From Demequina lignilytica (lineage in GTDB: Bacteria > Actinomycetota > Actinomycetes > Actinomycetales > Demequinaceae): a stretch of 64,000 bases of DNA. Made by a program: the position numbers and the translations under genes. The notes under the pieces are model-generated. The model searched no databases. It saw only the letters and a program-made list of their open reading frames with translations, and was not told the origin of the DNA. Where the stretch lies: contig NZ_JAUHPX010000005.1 of NCBI RefSeq assembly GCF_030418305.1, positions 124,001-188,000 of the forward strand, read 5' to 3'. Numbering within the stretch: the stretch's first letter is position 1; each line of letters opens with the position of its first letter. Below, piece after piece: positions 7,734-17,943 of the stretch.

Positions 7734-10190
7734 ATGACACCGCAGCCGTGGTCCGCACGCACCACCGAGTCCGCCACCGACGCCGAGGTCGAGGCCATCG
7801 ACCTGTGGTGGCGCACCGCCAACTACATGTCCGTGGGGCAGATCTACCTGCTCGACAACCCGCTCCTGCGCGAGCCGCTGGACCGCGATCACGTGAAGAA
7901 GCGCCTGGTGGGCCACTGGGGCACCACCCCCGGCCTGAACTTCATCTACACACACCTCAACCGCATGATCAAGGCGCGCCAGCAGCCGACGATGTACATC
8001 ATCGGACCCGGCCACGGCGGTCCCGGCCTGGTCGCGGCGTCCTACCTCGAGGGCACCTACAACGAGACCTACCCCGAGATCTCCGAGGACGAGCGCGGCC
8101 TCCAGCGCCTGTTCAAGCAGTTCTCGTTCCCCGGCGGCATCCCGTCGCACGTCGCGCCCGAGACCCCGGGCTCGATCCACGAGGGTGGCGAGCTCGGCTA
8201 CGCGCTCAGCCACGCCTACGGCGCCGCGTTCGACAACCCGCACCTGCTGGTCGCGGCCGTGGTCGGCGACGGCGAGGCCGAGACCGGCCCGCTCGCGACG
8301 TCGTGGCACTCGAACAAGTTCATCAACCCCGCCACCGACGGCGTGGTCCTCCCGATCCTGCACCTGAACGGCTACAAGATCGCGAACCCGACCGTGCTCA
8401 GCCGCATCTCCGAGGAGGAGCTGGTCGACCTGATGAAGGGCTACGGCCACAAGCCGCACGTCTTCACCGCGGGCTTCGACGACGAGTCGCCCGCCTCCTT
8501 CCACGCCCGCTTCGCCGCCGTGCTCGACGACGTCATGGACGAGATCGCGGCGATCAAGGCCGAGGCCGCCGTGAACCCCGGCATGGACCGTCCGATGTGG
8601 CCCATGATCGTGCTGCGCACCCCCAAGGGCTGGACGTGCCCGCCGGAGATCGACGGCAAGCGCACCGAGGGATCGTGGCGCGCGCACCAGGTGCCGCTGT
8701 CCAACGCCCGCGACACTGACGACCACCTCCACACCCTGGAGTCCTGGCTGCAGTCGTACGGACCGGACGACCTGTTCGACGAGGACGGCGTGGTCCGTCC
8801 CGAGGTGCTCGCGACCGTCCCCGAGGGCGACCTGCGCATGTCCGCCCGGCCCGAGGCCAACGGCGGCCTGCTGATGAAGGACCTGGTCATGCCCGACTAC
8901 CGCGACTTCGCGGTGGACGTGCCCGCGCCCGGCGCCGAGATCGGCGAGGCCACCCGGACGCTCGGCGAGTTCCTCCGCGAGGTCATGCGGAGCAACCCCG
9001 ACAACTTCCGCGTGTTCGCCCCCGACGAGCTCGCCTCGAACCGCATCCAGGCGGTGCTCGAGGTCACCGACAAGGTGTGGAACGCCGAGATCGACCCCGA
9101 CGACGGCCCGATGTCCCACGAGGGCCGCGTGGTCGAGATGCTGTCCGAGCACCAGTGCCAGGGCTGGCTCGAGGCCTACAACCTCACGGGCCGCCACGGC
9201 CTGTTCACCTCGTACGAGGCGTTCATCCACATCGTCGACTCGATGTTCAACCAGCACGCGAAGTGGCTCAAGGTCGCTCACGAGCTGCCGTGGCGCCGGC
9301 CCATCCCGTCGCTCAACTACCTGCTCTCGAGCCACGTGTGGCGCCAGGACCACAACGGCTTCTCGCACCAGGACCCGGGCTTCATCGACCACGTGGTGAA
9401 CAAGAAGGCCGAGGTGGTGCGCGTGTACCTGCCCGCCGACGCGAACACCCTGCTGGCGACCTACGACCACTGCCTGCGCAGCCGCGACCACGTCAACGTG
9501 GTGGTGGCCGGCAAGCAGCCGCAGGCCCAGTGGCTCACCATCGAGGAGGCGGAGAACCACTTCGCGCGTGGCGCGGGCATCTGGGACTTCGCCTCCAACG
9601 TGCCGCTCGGCGAGGAGCCCGACGTGGTGATGGCGGGCATCGGCGACGTGCCCACCATGGAGGTGCTCGCGGCGATCGACATCATCCGCAAGGAGCTCCC
9701 GGAGCTCAAGGTCCGCATGGTCAACGTGGTGGACCTGATGAGGCTGCAGCCGGAGAAGGAGCATCCGCACGGCATGTCGGACCGCGAGTTCGACCAGCTC
9801 TTCACGGCGGACAAGCCGGTGATCATGAACTACCACGGCTACCCGTGGCTCATCCACCGCCTCACGTACCGCCGCAACGGCCACGCGAACCTCCACGTCC
9901 GCGGCTTCAAGGAGGAGGGCACCACCACCTCGCCGTTCGACATGGCGATGGTCAACGACATCGACCGCTACCACCTGGTCATGGACGTCATCGACCGCGT
10001 CCCGTCGCTGGGCACCCGCGCCGCAGTCCTGCGTCAGAAGCTGCAGGACAAGCGGTTCGAGGCGCAGCGCTACGCGTACGAGACCGGCGCTGACCTCCCC
10101 GAGGTCGCCGAGTGGGTCTGGTCCGGGGCGGGCACCGAGGTGCAGGCCAAGCTCTCGGGCGCGCTCGCGACCGACGGCGACAACGAGTAG
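7734..10190 (+). CDS. xfp: Xylulose-5-phosphate/fructose-6-phosphate phosphoketolase
   Basis: An 818-residue TPP-dependent phosphoketolase that cleaves xylulose 5-phosphate (and often fructose 6-phosphate) with phosphate to acetyl phosphate plus glyceraldehyde 3-phosphate or erythrose 4-phosphate. Diagnostic features are the N-terminal [15 protein letters not shown], the GPGHGGPG loop at about 84-91, and the TPP/Mg motif around [19 protein letters not shown]. Full length matches the family (about 790-825). A clear GGGAGG ribosome site precedes the ATG. The position after pta-ackA makes the metabolic link direct: its acetyl phosphate feeds AckA for ATP or Pta for acetyl-CoA. The two units are split by a terminator and a 229-base gap with a candidate operator. 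Confidence 0.97.
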   Translation: MTPQPWSARTTESATDAEVEAIDLWWRTANYMSVGQIYLLDNPLLREPLDRDHVKKRLVGHWGTTPGLNFIYTHLNRMIKARQQPTMYIIGPGHGGPGLVAASYLEGTYNETYPEISEDERGLQRLFKQFSFPGGIPSHVAPETPGSIHEGGELGYALSHAYGAAFDNPHLLVAAVVGDGEAETGPLATSWHSNKFINPATDGVVLPILHLNGYKIANPTVLSRISEEELVDLMKGYGHKPHVFTAGFDDESPASFHARFAAVLDDVMDEIAAIKAEAAVNPGMDRPMWPMIVLRTPKGWTCPPEIDGKRTEGSWRAHQVPLSNARDTDDHLHTLESWLQSYGPDDLFDEDGVVRPEVLATVPEGDLRMSARPEANGGLLMKDLVMPDYRDFAVDVPAPGAEIGEATRTLGEFLREVMRSNPDNFRVFAPDELASNRIQAVLEVTDKVWNAEIDPDDGPMSHEGRVVEMLSEHQCQGWLEAYNLTGRHGLFTSYEAFIHIVDSMFNQHAKWLKVAHELPWRRPIPSLNYLLSSHVWRQDHNGFSHQDPGFIDHVVNKKAEVVRVYLPADANTLLATYDHCLRSRDHVNVVVAGKQPQAQWLTIEEAENHFARGAGIWDFASNVPLGEEPDVVMAGIGDVPTMEVLAAIDIIRKELPELKVRMVNVVDLMRLQPEKEHPHGMSDREFDQLFTADKPVIMNYHGYPWLIHRLTYRRNGHANLHVRGFKEEGTTTSPFDMAMVNDIDRYHLVMDVIDRVPSLGTRAAVLRQKLQDKRFEAQRYAYETGADLPEVAEWVWSGAGTEVQAKLSGALATDGDNE

Positions 10191-10212
10191 GGACTCCTCT
10201 CCCGGCTCCTCA

Positions 10213-10251
10213 GGGGGGCGATGCACGGGCCGGCCCCGCGCATCGTCCCCC
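10213..10251 (+). terminator. Terminator after xfp, built from the dispersed word
   Basis: Arms 10213-10224 and 10240-10251 (GCATCGTCCCCC) pair with one mismatch. The loop contains a further GGCCGGCC palindrome. The right arm is a full copy of the repeated word CGCATCGTCC. It lies 22 bases after the xfp stop. No T-run follows. Confidence 0.6.
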
Positions 10252-10395
10252 GTCGCGCGCTCGCGGAAGCCCCCGGTGCGCGCTCCCGGCCACGCCAACG
10301 CCCCATGACGCGGATCGTGTCGGTCCCGGGCCCTGATCCGGTCCTATCAAGGGATCCGTGACGTCCGACCCCGGTACTGTCCCGTCGCCGAGGCA

Positions 10396-10408
10396 TAGGT
10401 TGGTCCCA
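10396..10408 (+). promoter_or_regulatory. Leaderless -10 box of the MDR gene
   Basis: TAGGTT at 10396-10401 ends six bases before the ATG at 10408. There is no Shine-Dalgarno sequence. The geometry predicts transcription starting at or next to the start codon. Confidence 0.6.
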
Positions 10409-11367
10409 TGCTCGCCGCCTACGCCGCCCGGTTCAGCCCCGACGATCCCGCCAGCGCCCTCGAGGTGGGCGAGCGTCCCGAGCCCGAGGCGCGCGAGCAC
10501 TGGTCGACCGTGACGGTGCGCGCCGCGAGCGTCAACCACCACGACGTGTGGTCCCTCAAGGGCATCGGCCTCACGGAGGCCCAGCTCCCGATGATCCTCG
10601 GCTGCGACGCGGCCGGCGTGACCGACGACGGCACCGAGGTGGTCGTCCACGGGGTGATCGGCGCCGACGGGCACGGGGTCGGTCCCCGCGAGCCGCGCAG
10701 CATCCTGTCCGAGCGCTACCCGGGCACGCTGGCGGAGAGGGTCGCGGTGCCGACGGCGAACCTGATCCCCAAGCCGCCGGAGCTCACCTGGGCGGACGCC
10801 GCCTGCCTCCCCACCGCGTGGCTGACGGCGTACCGCATGCTGTTCCACGGCGCCGGCCTCACGCCCGGGCAGTCGGTGCTGGTCCAGGGCGCCGGCGGCG
10901 GCGTCGCGTCCGCGGCGATCGCGCTCGGCTCGGCCGCGGGCCTCGACGTGTTCGCCACGTCACGCACCGAGGCCAAGCGCACCGCGGCCCTCCGGATGGG
11001 GGCCGTCGCCGCGGTCGAGCCCGGCGCGCGGCTGCCGATGCGCGTGGACGCCGTGATCGAGACGGTGGGCAAGGAGACCTGGAGGCACACGATCGCCTCG
11101 GTCAAGAACGGCGGGACCATCGCGATCGCCGGCCACACCACGGGCGACCCCGATCCCGCCCTCCTCACGCGCGTCTTCTTCCACGAGCTCCGCATCCAGG
11201 GCGTCACCATGGGCACCCGCGAGGATCTCGCGGCGCTGATGGCGTTCCTGGTCCGCACCGGGCTGCGGCCGACCGTCGACTCCGTGCACCCGCTCTCCCG
11301 GGCGGACGATGCGGTGCGGAGGGTCGTCGCGGGCGACCACGTGGGCAAGGTGGTGGTCACGCCGTGA
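10408..11367 (+). CDS. MDR-family zinc-independent quinone oxidoreductase-like protein
   Basis: A 319-residue medium-chain dehydrogenase/reductase. It has an N-terminal GroES-like domain with the VNHHDVWSLKG stretch and a C-terminal Rossmann domain with the nucleotide loop GAGGGVASAA at about 155-164. The catalytic and structural zinc cysteine clusters of alcohol dehydrogenases are missing, pointing to the NADPH:quinone reductase-like branch. The natural substrate cannot be told. The ATG is preceded by a -10 box six bases away and no ribosome site, so it is probably leaderless. Its stop overlaps the next small gene (GTGA). Confidence 0.85.
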   Translation: MLAAYAARFSPDDPASALEVGERPEPEAREHWSTVTVRAASVNHHDVWSLKGIGLTEAQLPMILGCDAAGVTDDGTEVVVHGVIGADGHGVGPREPRSILSERYPGTLAERVAVPTANLIPKPPELTWADAACLPTAWLTAYRMLFHGAGLTPGQSVLVQGAGGGVASAAIALGSAAGLDVFATSRTEAKRTAALRMGAVAAVEPGARLPMRVDAVIETVGKETWRHTIASVKNGGTIAIAGHTTGDPDPALLTRVFFHELRIQGVTMGTREDLAALMAFLVRTGLRPTVDSVHPLSRADDAVRRVVAGDHVGKVVVTP

Positions 11368-11591
11368 CCGTCGCGCCCGGGCCGCGCCGACGACGCGGCC
11401 CGCTCGACGTGGCGTTCGTCGTCGCCTTCGGCATCATCGGCGCGCTGCAGCTGTGGTCGCTGCTCACCTCGGCCCCGGCCGTCGACCAGGCGGCGGGCAT
11501 CGCGCGGATCCTGGTGCTTCCTCTCGCGCTGCTCCTGATCGGCGTCGGCGTCGCACGCGCCCGACGCGCGGGAGGCGGCGGGTCGACGTAG
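11364..11591 (+). CDS. Small two-helix membrane protein, unknown function
   Basis: A 75-residue protein with an Arg-rich N-terminus (RRRRG), two hydrophobic helices (about 14-36 and 44-65) and an Arg/Gly-rich tail, giving a predicted hairpin with both ends inside. The GTG start overlaps the MDR stop, which supports translation by coupling. I recognise no family. It may simply be carried in the MDR transcript; a hairpin follows at 11595-11624. Confidence 0.6.
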   Translation: MTVAPGPRRRRGPLDVAFVVAFGIIGALQLWSLLTSAPAVDQAAGIARILVLPLALLLIGVGVARARRAGGGGST

Positions 11592-11594
11592 CGT

Positions 11595-11624
11595 GGTGGC
11601 ACCGGCACGACGTCCCGTGCCACC
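11595..11624 (+). terminator. Hairpin after the small membrane protein gene
   Basis: GGTGGCAC (11595-11602) pairs perfectly with GTGCCACC (11617-11624). A G-run, not a T-run, follows and serves as ribosome site for the next small reading frame. It may be a terminator or a leader structure for that frame. Confidence 0.45.
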
Positions 11625-11640
11625 CGGGGGGGGAGCCACC

Positions 11641-11733
11641 ATGACGGAGCACGAGGTTCGCGAGACCCACGACCACGGTCCCGACCGCGGTCGCTCGGCC
11701 GTCGCGCGCAGCGACCACGCCGACGAGCATTGA
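11641..11733 (+). CDS. Possible 30-residue His/Asp-rich small protein
   Basis: An ATG with an unusually strong ribosome site (a run of eight G followed by AGCC) opens a 30-codon frame rich in His, Asp, Glu and Arg (for example HDHGPDRGR and a DHADEH ending). It has no membrane segment or signal peptide. It ends ten bases before the GTG of the YCII-like gene and could act as a leader peptide coupling to it, or bind metal through its five histidines. No homologue is recognised, and codon evidence is too short to be decisive. Confidence 0.4.
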   Translation: MTEHEVRETHDHGPDRGRSAVARSDHADEH

Positions 11734-11743
11734 GCGAGAGCCC

Positions 11744-12085
11744 GTGTCGAGGTACCTGATCTCGTTCCCGAGCGGGGCGATGGACCTGACCGGCACCGAC
11801 CTGCGGACGGTCGCGGAGGACGCGCACGCGGTGGTCGCCGCGGCCAAGGCCGCTGGCGTCTGGGTGTTCGGCGGCGGCATCGACGAATCCGTCCCGCCCG
11901 TGAGGGTCGCGGGCGACGGCACGGTCACCCCGGGCACCTATCCGCAGACCGCGCGGATCGAGGGTGGCTACAGCGTCCTCGACTGTGCGGACCGGGACGC
12001 GGCTCTCGCCTGGGCGGCGCGGTTCGCGGCGGCGTGCCGGTGCGCGCAGGAGGTACGCGTCTTCGGCGACGATCCGGAGAGCTGA
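11744..12085 (+). CDS. YCII-related (DGPF-type) domain protein
   Basis: A 113-residue soluble protein with the ferredoxin-like alpha-beta pattern of the YCII/YciI superfamily: an initial MSRYLISFPSGAM strand, a helix with AHAVVAAAKAAGVWVFGGGI, a TPGTYP-containing central hairpin, and a final GGYSVLDCADRDAALAWAARF segment. Members related to sigma factors (YCII/DGPF) are common in actinobacteria; their biochemical role is mostly unknown. No sigma factor gene is adjacent. The start is a GTG; the upstream 30-codon frame could provide coupling. Confidence 0.75.
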   Translation: MSRYLISFPSGAMDLTGTDLRTVAEDAHAVVAAAKAAGVWVFGGGIDESVPPVRVAGDGTVTPGTYPQTARIEGGYSVLDCADRDAALAWAARFAAACRCAQEVRVFGDDPES

Positions 12086-12088
12086 CGC

Positions 12089-12766
12089 TCAGAGGGCTCG
12101 CACGTACTCGCGGATCACCTGCACGCCACCCATCGCGGCCGCATCCCCATGATCCCGCGCGGCCTGCCGCAGCTCCCTCGGGTCGATCCCCCAGGCGCGC
12201 AGGTCCCCCGTGTGCCCGATGAGCCAGCGCTCGATCGCCTCGGGGTCGGCCTCCGGATGGAACTGGACCGCGAGCCAGGGACCGAGCGCGAACGCCTGGT
12301 TCCGGTTGGCCGCGGTCGAGGCGAGCAGCACGGCGCCGTCCGGCAGCGTGAAGGTGTCCGCGTGCCAGTGGAGCACCGGGGCGCAGTCGAGCGCGCGGAG
12401 CGGGCCCCGCCGTCCGGCCTCGGTGACCTCGACGGGCGCGAAGCCGACCTCGCGCGCGCCCGGCAGCACCGACGCGCCCGCCACCAGCGCCATGAGCTGA
12501 GCCCCGAGGCACACCCCGACGGTGGGCCGGTCGCGGCGCGCCGCGAGCACCGCGCGCACCTGGTCGAGCACCGGATACCCGGCTGAGTCCGGAGCATCGA
12601 TGGGCGCGCCGAGCACGATCGCGAGCTCGGCGCCTGACGCCTCGGTCACGTCGTCGACGCCGGCGTCGAGGTAGCGGACCTCGTAGCCGTGGGCTCGGAG
12701 CTCGGGCTCCCATACGCCCAGGTCCTCGAAGGCGACGAAGCGGATGACGTCGCAGCGCAGCGTCAC
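12089..12766 (-). CDS. Class I glutamine amidotransferase-like protein
   Basis: A 225-residue stand-alone type 1 glutamine amidotransferase domain. The catalytic Cys lies in GVCLGAQ (near residue 97) and the His-Glu pair in FHPEADPEAIERW (near 183-185). It resembles the GuaA-like GATase subfamily used in GMP synthase-like hydrolases and gamma-glutamyl peptide or amine metabolism. The synthase partner is not encoded here. The GTG start overlaps the stop of the DUF3054 gene, so the two form an operon. The gene is convergent with the YCII gene, three bases apart. Substrate unknown. Confidence 0.8.
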   Translation of the reverse strand: MTLRCDVIRFVAFEDLGVWEPELRAHGYEVRYLDAGVDDVTEASGAELAIVLGAPIDAPDSAGYPVLDQVRAVLAARRDRPTVGVCLGAQLMALVAGASVLPGAREVGFAPVEVTEAGRRGPLRALDCAPVLHWHADTFTLPDGAVLLASTAANRNQAFALGPWLAVQFHPEADPEAIERWLIGHTGDLRAWGIDPRELRQAARDHGDAAAMGGVQVIREYVRAL

Positions 12767-13149
12767 GGCGTGAGACCGCGACGCTTCGCGATGGCGCCCG
12801 ACACCACGCGCCAGCCGATCAGCCCCGCCGCGAGGAACGTGCCGGCGACGATCACGAAGGACACCTGCACGCCCTGGCCGGTGGCCGCACGCAGCGCCAT
12901 GCCGCCGACCAGGGTCGCCGCCCACACGATCGCTCCGGTCCTCCTCCAGTCGCATGGCGCGTTCCAGCCGCGCGACAGCAGCCAGCCGGCGGCCGCTCCC
13001 GCCGCGAACGGCCAGTACGTGGTGAGCAGTCCGAGGCCGTCGTCGCCGAGGATCCCCTCGTCATGGCTCGCACGCCCGATGGCGGCGAACACCGCGATCG
13101 CGCCGGCGTCCAGTGCCGCGGCGCCGCACGCCGCCTGCCTGATGTTCAT
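12763..13149 (-). CDS. DUF3054 family membrane protein
   Basis: A 128-residue protein with four predicted helices (about 5-24, 40-60, 71-90 and 98-118). The central YWPFAAGAAAGWLLSRGW is typical of the actinobacterial DUF3054 family, whose function is unknown. The ATG is preceded by TAGGCT exactly six bases away, so it is probably leaderless. It heads a two-gene operon with the amidotransferase through a GTGA overlap. Confidence 0.8.
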   Translation of the reverse strand: MNIRQAACGAAALDAGAIAVFAAIGRASHDEGILGDDGLGLLTTYWPFAAGAAAGWLLSRGWNAPCDWRRTGAIVWAATLVGGMALRAATGQGVQVSFVIVAGTFLAAGLIGWRVVSGAIAKRRGLTP

Positions 13150-13161
13150 GCGGCGAGCCTA
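13149..13161 (-). promoter_or_regulatory. Leaderless -10 box of the DUF3054 gene
   Basis: TAGGCT on the minus strand (13156-13161) stands six bases before the ATG, with no ribosome site. Confidence 0.6.
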
Positions 13162-13185
13162 GTCACCACCGCCGCCACCACGGAT

Positions 13186-13245
13186 GAGGACTCAGCGTCC
13201 CGACGGGCGCAGATCCGCCGAGATCGGAGGACTCACCGTCCCGAC
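13186..13245. repeat. Two copies of the GAGGACTCAGTGTCCCG-type repeat
   Basis: GAGGACTCAGCGTCCCGAC (13186-13204) and GAGGACTCACCGTCCCGAC (13227-13245) are direct repeats differing at one position, 41 bases apart. Each has GGAC/GTCC ends that can pair. They sit between the divergent DUF3054 and ABC-F genes, directly upstream of the ABC-F -10 box. Four more copies lie at 31231-31387. Confidence 0.75.
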
Positions 13246-13257
13246 TAAAATCGTCGG

Positions 13258-13258
<1 letters not shown>
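13246..13258 (+). promoter_or_regulatory. Leaderless -10 box of the ABC-F gene
   Basis: TAAAAT at 13246-13251 is the most AT-rich hexamer in this interval and lies six bases before the GTG start. It directly follows the second 19-bp repeat, which occupies the -35 region. Confidence 0.65.
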
Positions 13259-15057
<1,799 letters not shown>

Positions 15058-15086
15058 CGCGCAACACCGGCGACACACGCCGCGCG

Positions 15087-15100
15087 TACTGTCGCGGGCA
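15087..15100 (+). promoter_or_regulatory. Leaderless -10 box of the dehydrogenase gene
   Basis: TACTGT at 15087-15092 lies seven bases before the ATG at 15100. There is no ribosome site. Confidence 0.55.
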
Positions 15101-16170
15101 TGGACGTGTCGATCGTCGGCGCCACGGGTGACGTGGGCCGGGCCATCTGCGGCCAGCTCATCGAACGCGGAGAGCTCGGGCCGACGTCGCGGCTGCAGCT
15201 GGTGGGCAGGCCCGGGGGCGCGAGCGGCCAGGCGGTCCACGGGCTGCGCGTCGACCTGATCGACGCGCACGACGAGCACGCCCCGCACATCGACGTCGCC
15301 GACCGGCCCGAGGACGTGGTCGCCGACGTGGTGGTGATGGCCGCGGGCCGCACGCTTCCCACCGGCACCGGAGTCACGATCGACCGGGACGCCCTCGCGC
15401 GCGACAACCGCCGCACCTTCGAGGAGTACGCCGACGCGCTGGCGGAGCACGGCAGCGGTCACGAGATCGTGATCGTGGTCGCGAACCCGGTCGAGCTCGC
15501 GGTCGAGGTCTTCTCCCATGCGCTCGGCCGCCACCGCGTCATCGGCATGGGCGCCTGGCTCGACACGCTCCGGTTCCGGCGCGAGATCGCCGCCACGCTG
15601 GGCATCCGGCGCCATCGCGTCGGGGGCTTCGTGGCCGGTCAGCACGGTGACCGCATGGTGCCCCTGTGGTCCACCGTGCGGCTGCGAGGCCTCGACGCGG
15701 ACGAGCGAGCCGAGATCGTGACGCGCCTGCGCGGGGACCGCACGCTGACCTCCTTCGCGTCCGAGATCGCCGCCGCGAAGCAGCGGATCACGGGCATGGC
15801 GGACATCGCGGAGGCCTTCGCCGCCGTCGACACGCTGCCGCCGGACGTTCAGGCCGTGGTGCGGCCGTACCTGACGCACCAGAGCGGCGCGAAGACGGCG
15901 CACGGCACCGCCAATGCGACCGTCGACCTCATCCGGACCATCCTGGACGGACGCGACATCGTGGTCGCGGGTCAGGTGCTCCTCGACGGCGAGATCGAGC
16001 TCGGCGGCATGCCATGGCGGGGCGTGCTCGGCGTGCCCGTCGCGGTCGGACCTGACGGGTGGACACGGGTCATGCTCGACGACCTCGCCGCCGACGAGCG
16101 CCGCATGCTGTGGGAGGTCGGGCAGGCGATCAACGAGTCGCTCGTCGCCTGGCGCGGGGGCGCCCCGTGA
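15100..16170 (+). CDS. Malate/lactate dehydrogenase-like protein
   Basis: A 356-residue member of the LDH/MDH superfamily. The N-terminal Rossmann loop is GATGDVGRAI (7-16). The mobile loop keeps two Arg (GRTLP and IDRDAL), ANPVE matches the NAD-contact strand, ALD/R pairs occur in GAWLDTLRFRR, and the catalytic His is in GQHGD. These residues favour a 2-hydroxy acid substrate, most likely malate. It is longer and more divergent than classical actinobacterial MDH and may not be the citric-acid-cycle enzyme. The stop overlaps an ACT-domain gene by GTGA, an uncommon partner that suggests amino-acid-linked control. Confidence 0.75.
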   Translation: MDVSIVGATGDVGRAICGQLIERGELGPTSRLQLVGRPGGASGQAVHGLRVDLIDAHDEHAPHIDVADRPEDVVADVVVMAAGRTLPTGTGVTIDRDALARDNRRTFEEYADALAEHGSGHEIVIVVANPVELAVEVFSHALGRHRVIGMGAWLDTLRFRREIAATLGIRRHRVGGFVAGQHGDRMVPLWSTVRLRGLDADERAEIVTRLRGDRTLTSFASEIAAAKQRITGMADIAEAFAAVDTLPPDVQAVVRPYLTHQSGAKTAHGTANATVDLIRTILDGRDIVVAGQVLLDGEIELGGMPWRGVLGVPVAVGPDGWTRVMLDDLAADERRMLWEVGQAINESLVAWRGGAP

Positions 16171-16622
16171 CCGCCGTCAGCACGCGCTGGTTCGCGTTCG
16201 TCGAGGTCGACGACCGGGCGGGCGCGTCGAGCGCCCTCACCGGCGTCTTCTCCGAGCGGGGCGTGAGCTTCGCCTCGATCTCGACGCTCGACGTCCACGA
16301 CGGCCGCGGCACGGTCTGCGTCGAGTTCACCGCGTCCGAGCGGCTCGCCCACGTCCTGGTGAGGACTCTCGAGCGGCTCGCCGTGGTGCGCGCGGTCGTG
16401 CTGATCCGGGCGGACGATGCGGGGGTCGGGGCGGTGGCCGTGCTCACGGGCGTCGTCGGAGATGTCGAGGCGGGGCCCGGGGTGACGGTGCACTCGCACG
16501 CCGCGGGAGGCGCCCCGATCACGATGCTCGCCGGGCCCCTGACCGACGTGCGCGCCACGATGGCGGATCTTCGCGGGCGGGGCGCCGTCGTCGAGGCCCT
16601 CACGGTGCTGCCCCCACGCTGA
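16167..16622 (+). CDS. ACT-domain protein
   Basis: A 151-residue protein. Its first about 75 residues form an ACT domain (beta strand WFAFVEVDDRAGASSALTGVF, then a second strand FASISTLDVHDGRG), like the regulatory subunit of acetolactate synthase or other amino-acid-binding modules. A second, more degenerate ACT-like unit may occupy residues 85-150. No catalytic domain is attached. It is translationally coupled to the dehydrogenase gene and could regulate it or bind a free amino acid; neither is proven. It contains one copy of the dispersed 10-mer (16412). Confidence 0.65.
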   Translation: MTAVSTRWFAFVEVDDRAGASSALTGVFSERGVSFASISTLDVHDGRGTVCVEFTASERLAHVLVRTLERLAVVRAVVLIRADDAGVGAVAVLTGVVGDVEAGPGVTVHSHAAGGAPITMLAGPLTDVRATMADLRGRGAVVEALTVLPPR

Positions 16623-16623
16623 C

Positions 16624-16660
16624 GGGGACGACGCGCTCGTCCAGGAGGCGCATCGTCCCC
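16624..16660. terminator. Bidirectional hairpin between convergent genes
   Basis: GGGGACGACGCG (16624-16635) and CGCATCGTCCCC (16649-16660) pair with one mismatch that is a G-U pair on the minus-strand transcript. The right arm is a copy of the dispersed 10-mer and the left arm differs by one base. It lies between the ends of the ACT gene and the alcohol dehydrogenase gene. Confidence 0.65.
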
Positions 16661-16679
16661 GCCACGGAGACGGGCGGGA

Positions 16680-17780
16680 TCAGACGCCCATGGCGACTTG
16701 CTCCCTCACTGCGTCGGTCGCCGCGGCCGGCGCGTCGGGATGGGGTACGACGACCGCACGGCCGAGCAGCGTCCCCTTCTCGAGATGCTCGTAGGCCTCG
16801 AGCGCATGGTCGAGGGAGAACCGGGTGACGTCGACCTCGATGTGACCGTCGCGGTAGAGCGCCGCGAGCTCGTGCAGCTCCTCGATGGTGCCCCAGTAGG
16901 TGTTCGTCAGCTCCGCCTCGTAGGGGTTGGAGTAGAAGTCCCACTGCACGGGTCCGCCCGCGATGCCGACCACGGTGATCCGGCCCTGCTTCGCGACCAC
17001 CTTCTGCGCGAGCTGGATGGTCGGGGTGAGGCCCACGAAGTCGAAGACGGCGTCGACGCCGCGCCCGCCTGTGAGCTCCCGGATGCGTTCGGCCTGGGCA
17101 TCGCCGCCCGACACCGTCACGGCGCCGCGGCGGCCCGCGAGCTCCATCGCCTCGGGCTTCATGTCCGTGGCGATGACCGTGGCCGCGGTGGTGGCCTTGA
17201 GCACCTGGACCGCGATCTGACCCAGACCGCCCAGGCCGATGACCAGGGCCGTCTTGCCGCCGCCCTGGAGCTTGTCGAGCGCGAGCTTGATCGCGTGATA
17301 CGGCGTCAGACCGGCGTCCGCGAGGGGCGCCGCGGCGACCGGGTCGGCGTCGCCCAGCGGGATCAGGTTGCGGGCGGGGACCGTCATGTACTCGGCCATG
17401 CCGCCGTCCTTGCCCAGCCCGGATGCGAGGAACGGGGTCTGCGCGGCGTTCTCACAGTACGTGTCCTGGCCGCGAGAGCAGGCGGCGCAGTGGCCGCAGC
17501 CGATGGGCCCGTAGACCAGGTAGGCGTCGCCCTTGGTGAGGCCGAGCACACCCTCGCCGACCTCCTCGATCCAGCCCGCGGTCTCGTGTCCGAGGGTGTA
17601 GGCCGGAGCGAGCTGCGGGCCCACCGTCGACTCGTCGAACTGGTCGTAGACCGCGACGTCGGAGTGGCACGCACCCGCTCCCGCGACCTTGAGCAGCACC
17701 TCGCCCGGGGCGGGCGAGGGACGCTCGACCTCCTGCAGCGACGGCTTGGTCTTCCACGCGGTGAAACGCAGCGCCTTCAT
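16680..17780 (-). CDS. Zinc-dependent alcohol dehydrogenase (copy 1)
   Basis: A 366-residue MDR alcohol dehydrogenase. Catalytic zinc ligands are the Cys of GACHSDV (about 38), the His-Glu of LGHE (about 64-65) and a later Cys or Asp. The structural zinc cluster is CGHCAACSRGQDTYC. The NAD(P) loop is GLGGLGQIA. Reaction: NAD(P)-linked oxidation of an alcohol or the reverse. A GGAGCTCC ribosome-like site precedes the ATG. It is 366 residues long, like the adjacent paralogue, and closely similar throughout, so the pair arose by tandem duplication. A 21-bp palindrome lies 65 bases upstream of the start. Confidence 0.92.
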   Translation of the reverse strand: MKALRFTAWKTKPSLQEVERPSPAPGEVLLKVAGAGACHSDVAVYDQFDESTVGPQLAPAYTLGHETAGWIEEVGEGVLGLTKGDAYLVYGPIGCGHCAACSRGQDTYCENAAQTPFLASGLGKDGGMAEYMTVPARNLIPLGDADPVAAAPLADAGLTPYHAIKLALDKLQGGGKTALVIGLGGLGQIAVQVLKATTAATVIATDMKPEAMELAGRRGAVTVSGGDAQAERIRELTGGRGVDAVFDFVGLTPTIQLAQKVVAKQGRITVVGIAGGPVQWDFYSNPYEAELTNTYWGTIEELHELAALYRDGHIEVDVTRFSLDHALEAYEHLEKGTLLGRAVVVPHPDAPAAATDAVREQVAMGV

Positions 17781-17844
17781 CAGGGAGCTCCTTCGTGGCG
17801 CCCAAGGGACGGGAGGACACTGTGCGGGCGCCTTTGCTGTACAC

Positions 17845-17865
17845 GTGTCATACAGATCATGACAC
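17845..17865 (-). promoter_or_regulatory. 21-bp palindrome upstream of alcohol dehydrogenase 1
   Basis: Perfect 7-base arms GTGTCAT and ATGACAC flank a 7-base spacer (17852-17858), a typical dimer-repressor or activator site. It sits in the promoter region of copy 1 and is unusually AT-rich for this genome. The regulator is not identifiable from the window. Confidence 0.55.
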
Positions 17866-17897
17866 AGAAGCCCCTCGGGGTATTCCCGACGGCTGAC

Positions 17898-17939
17898 GCG
17901 CGGCGCCGCCCCGCGCTGAGGGGCGGGGCGGCGCCGCGC
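17898..17939 (-). terminator. Strong hairpin after alcohol dehydrogenase 2
   Basis: Perfect 17-base arms (17898-17914 and 17923-17939) surround an 8-base loop, all G/C-rich. It lies just past the stop of copy 2, so the two paralogues are probably separate transcripts. Confidence 0.75.
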
Positions 17940-17943
17940 ACCC

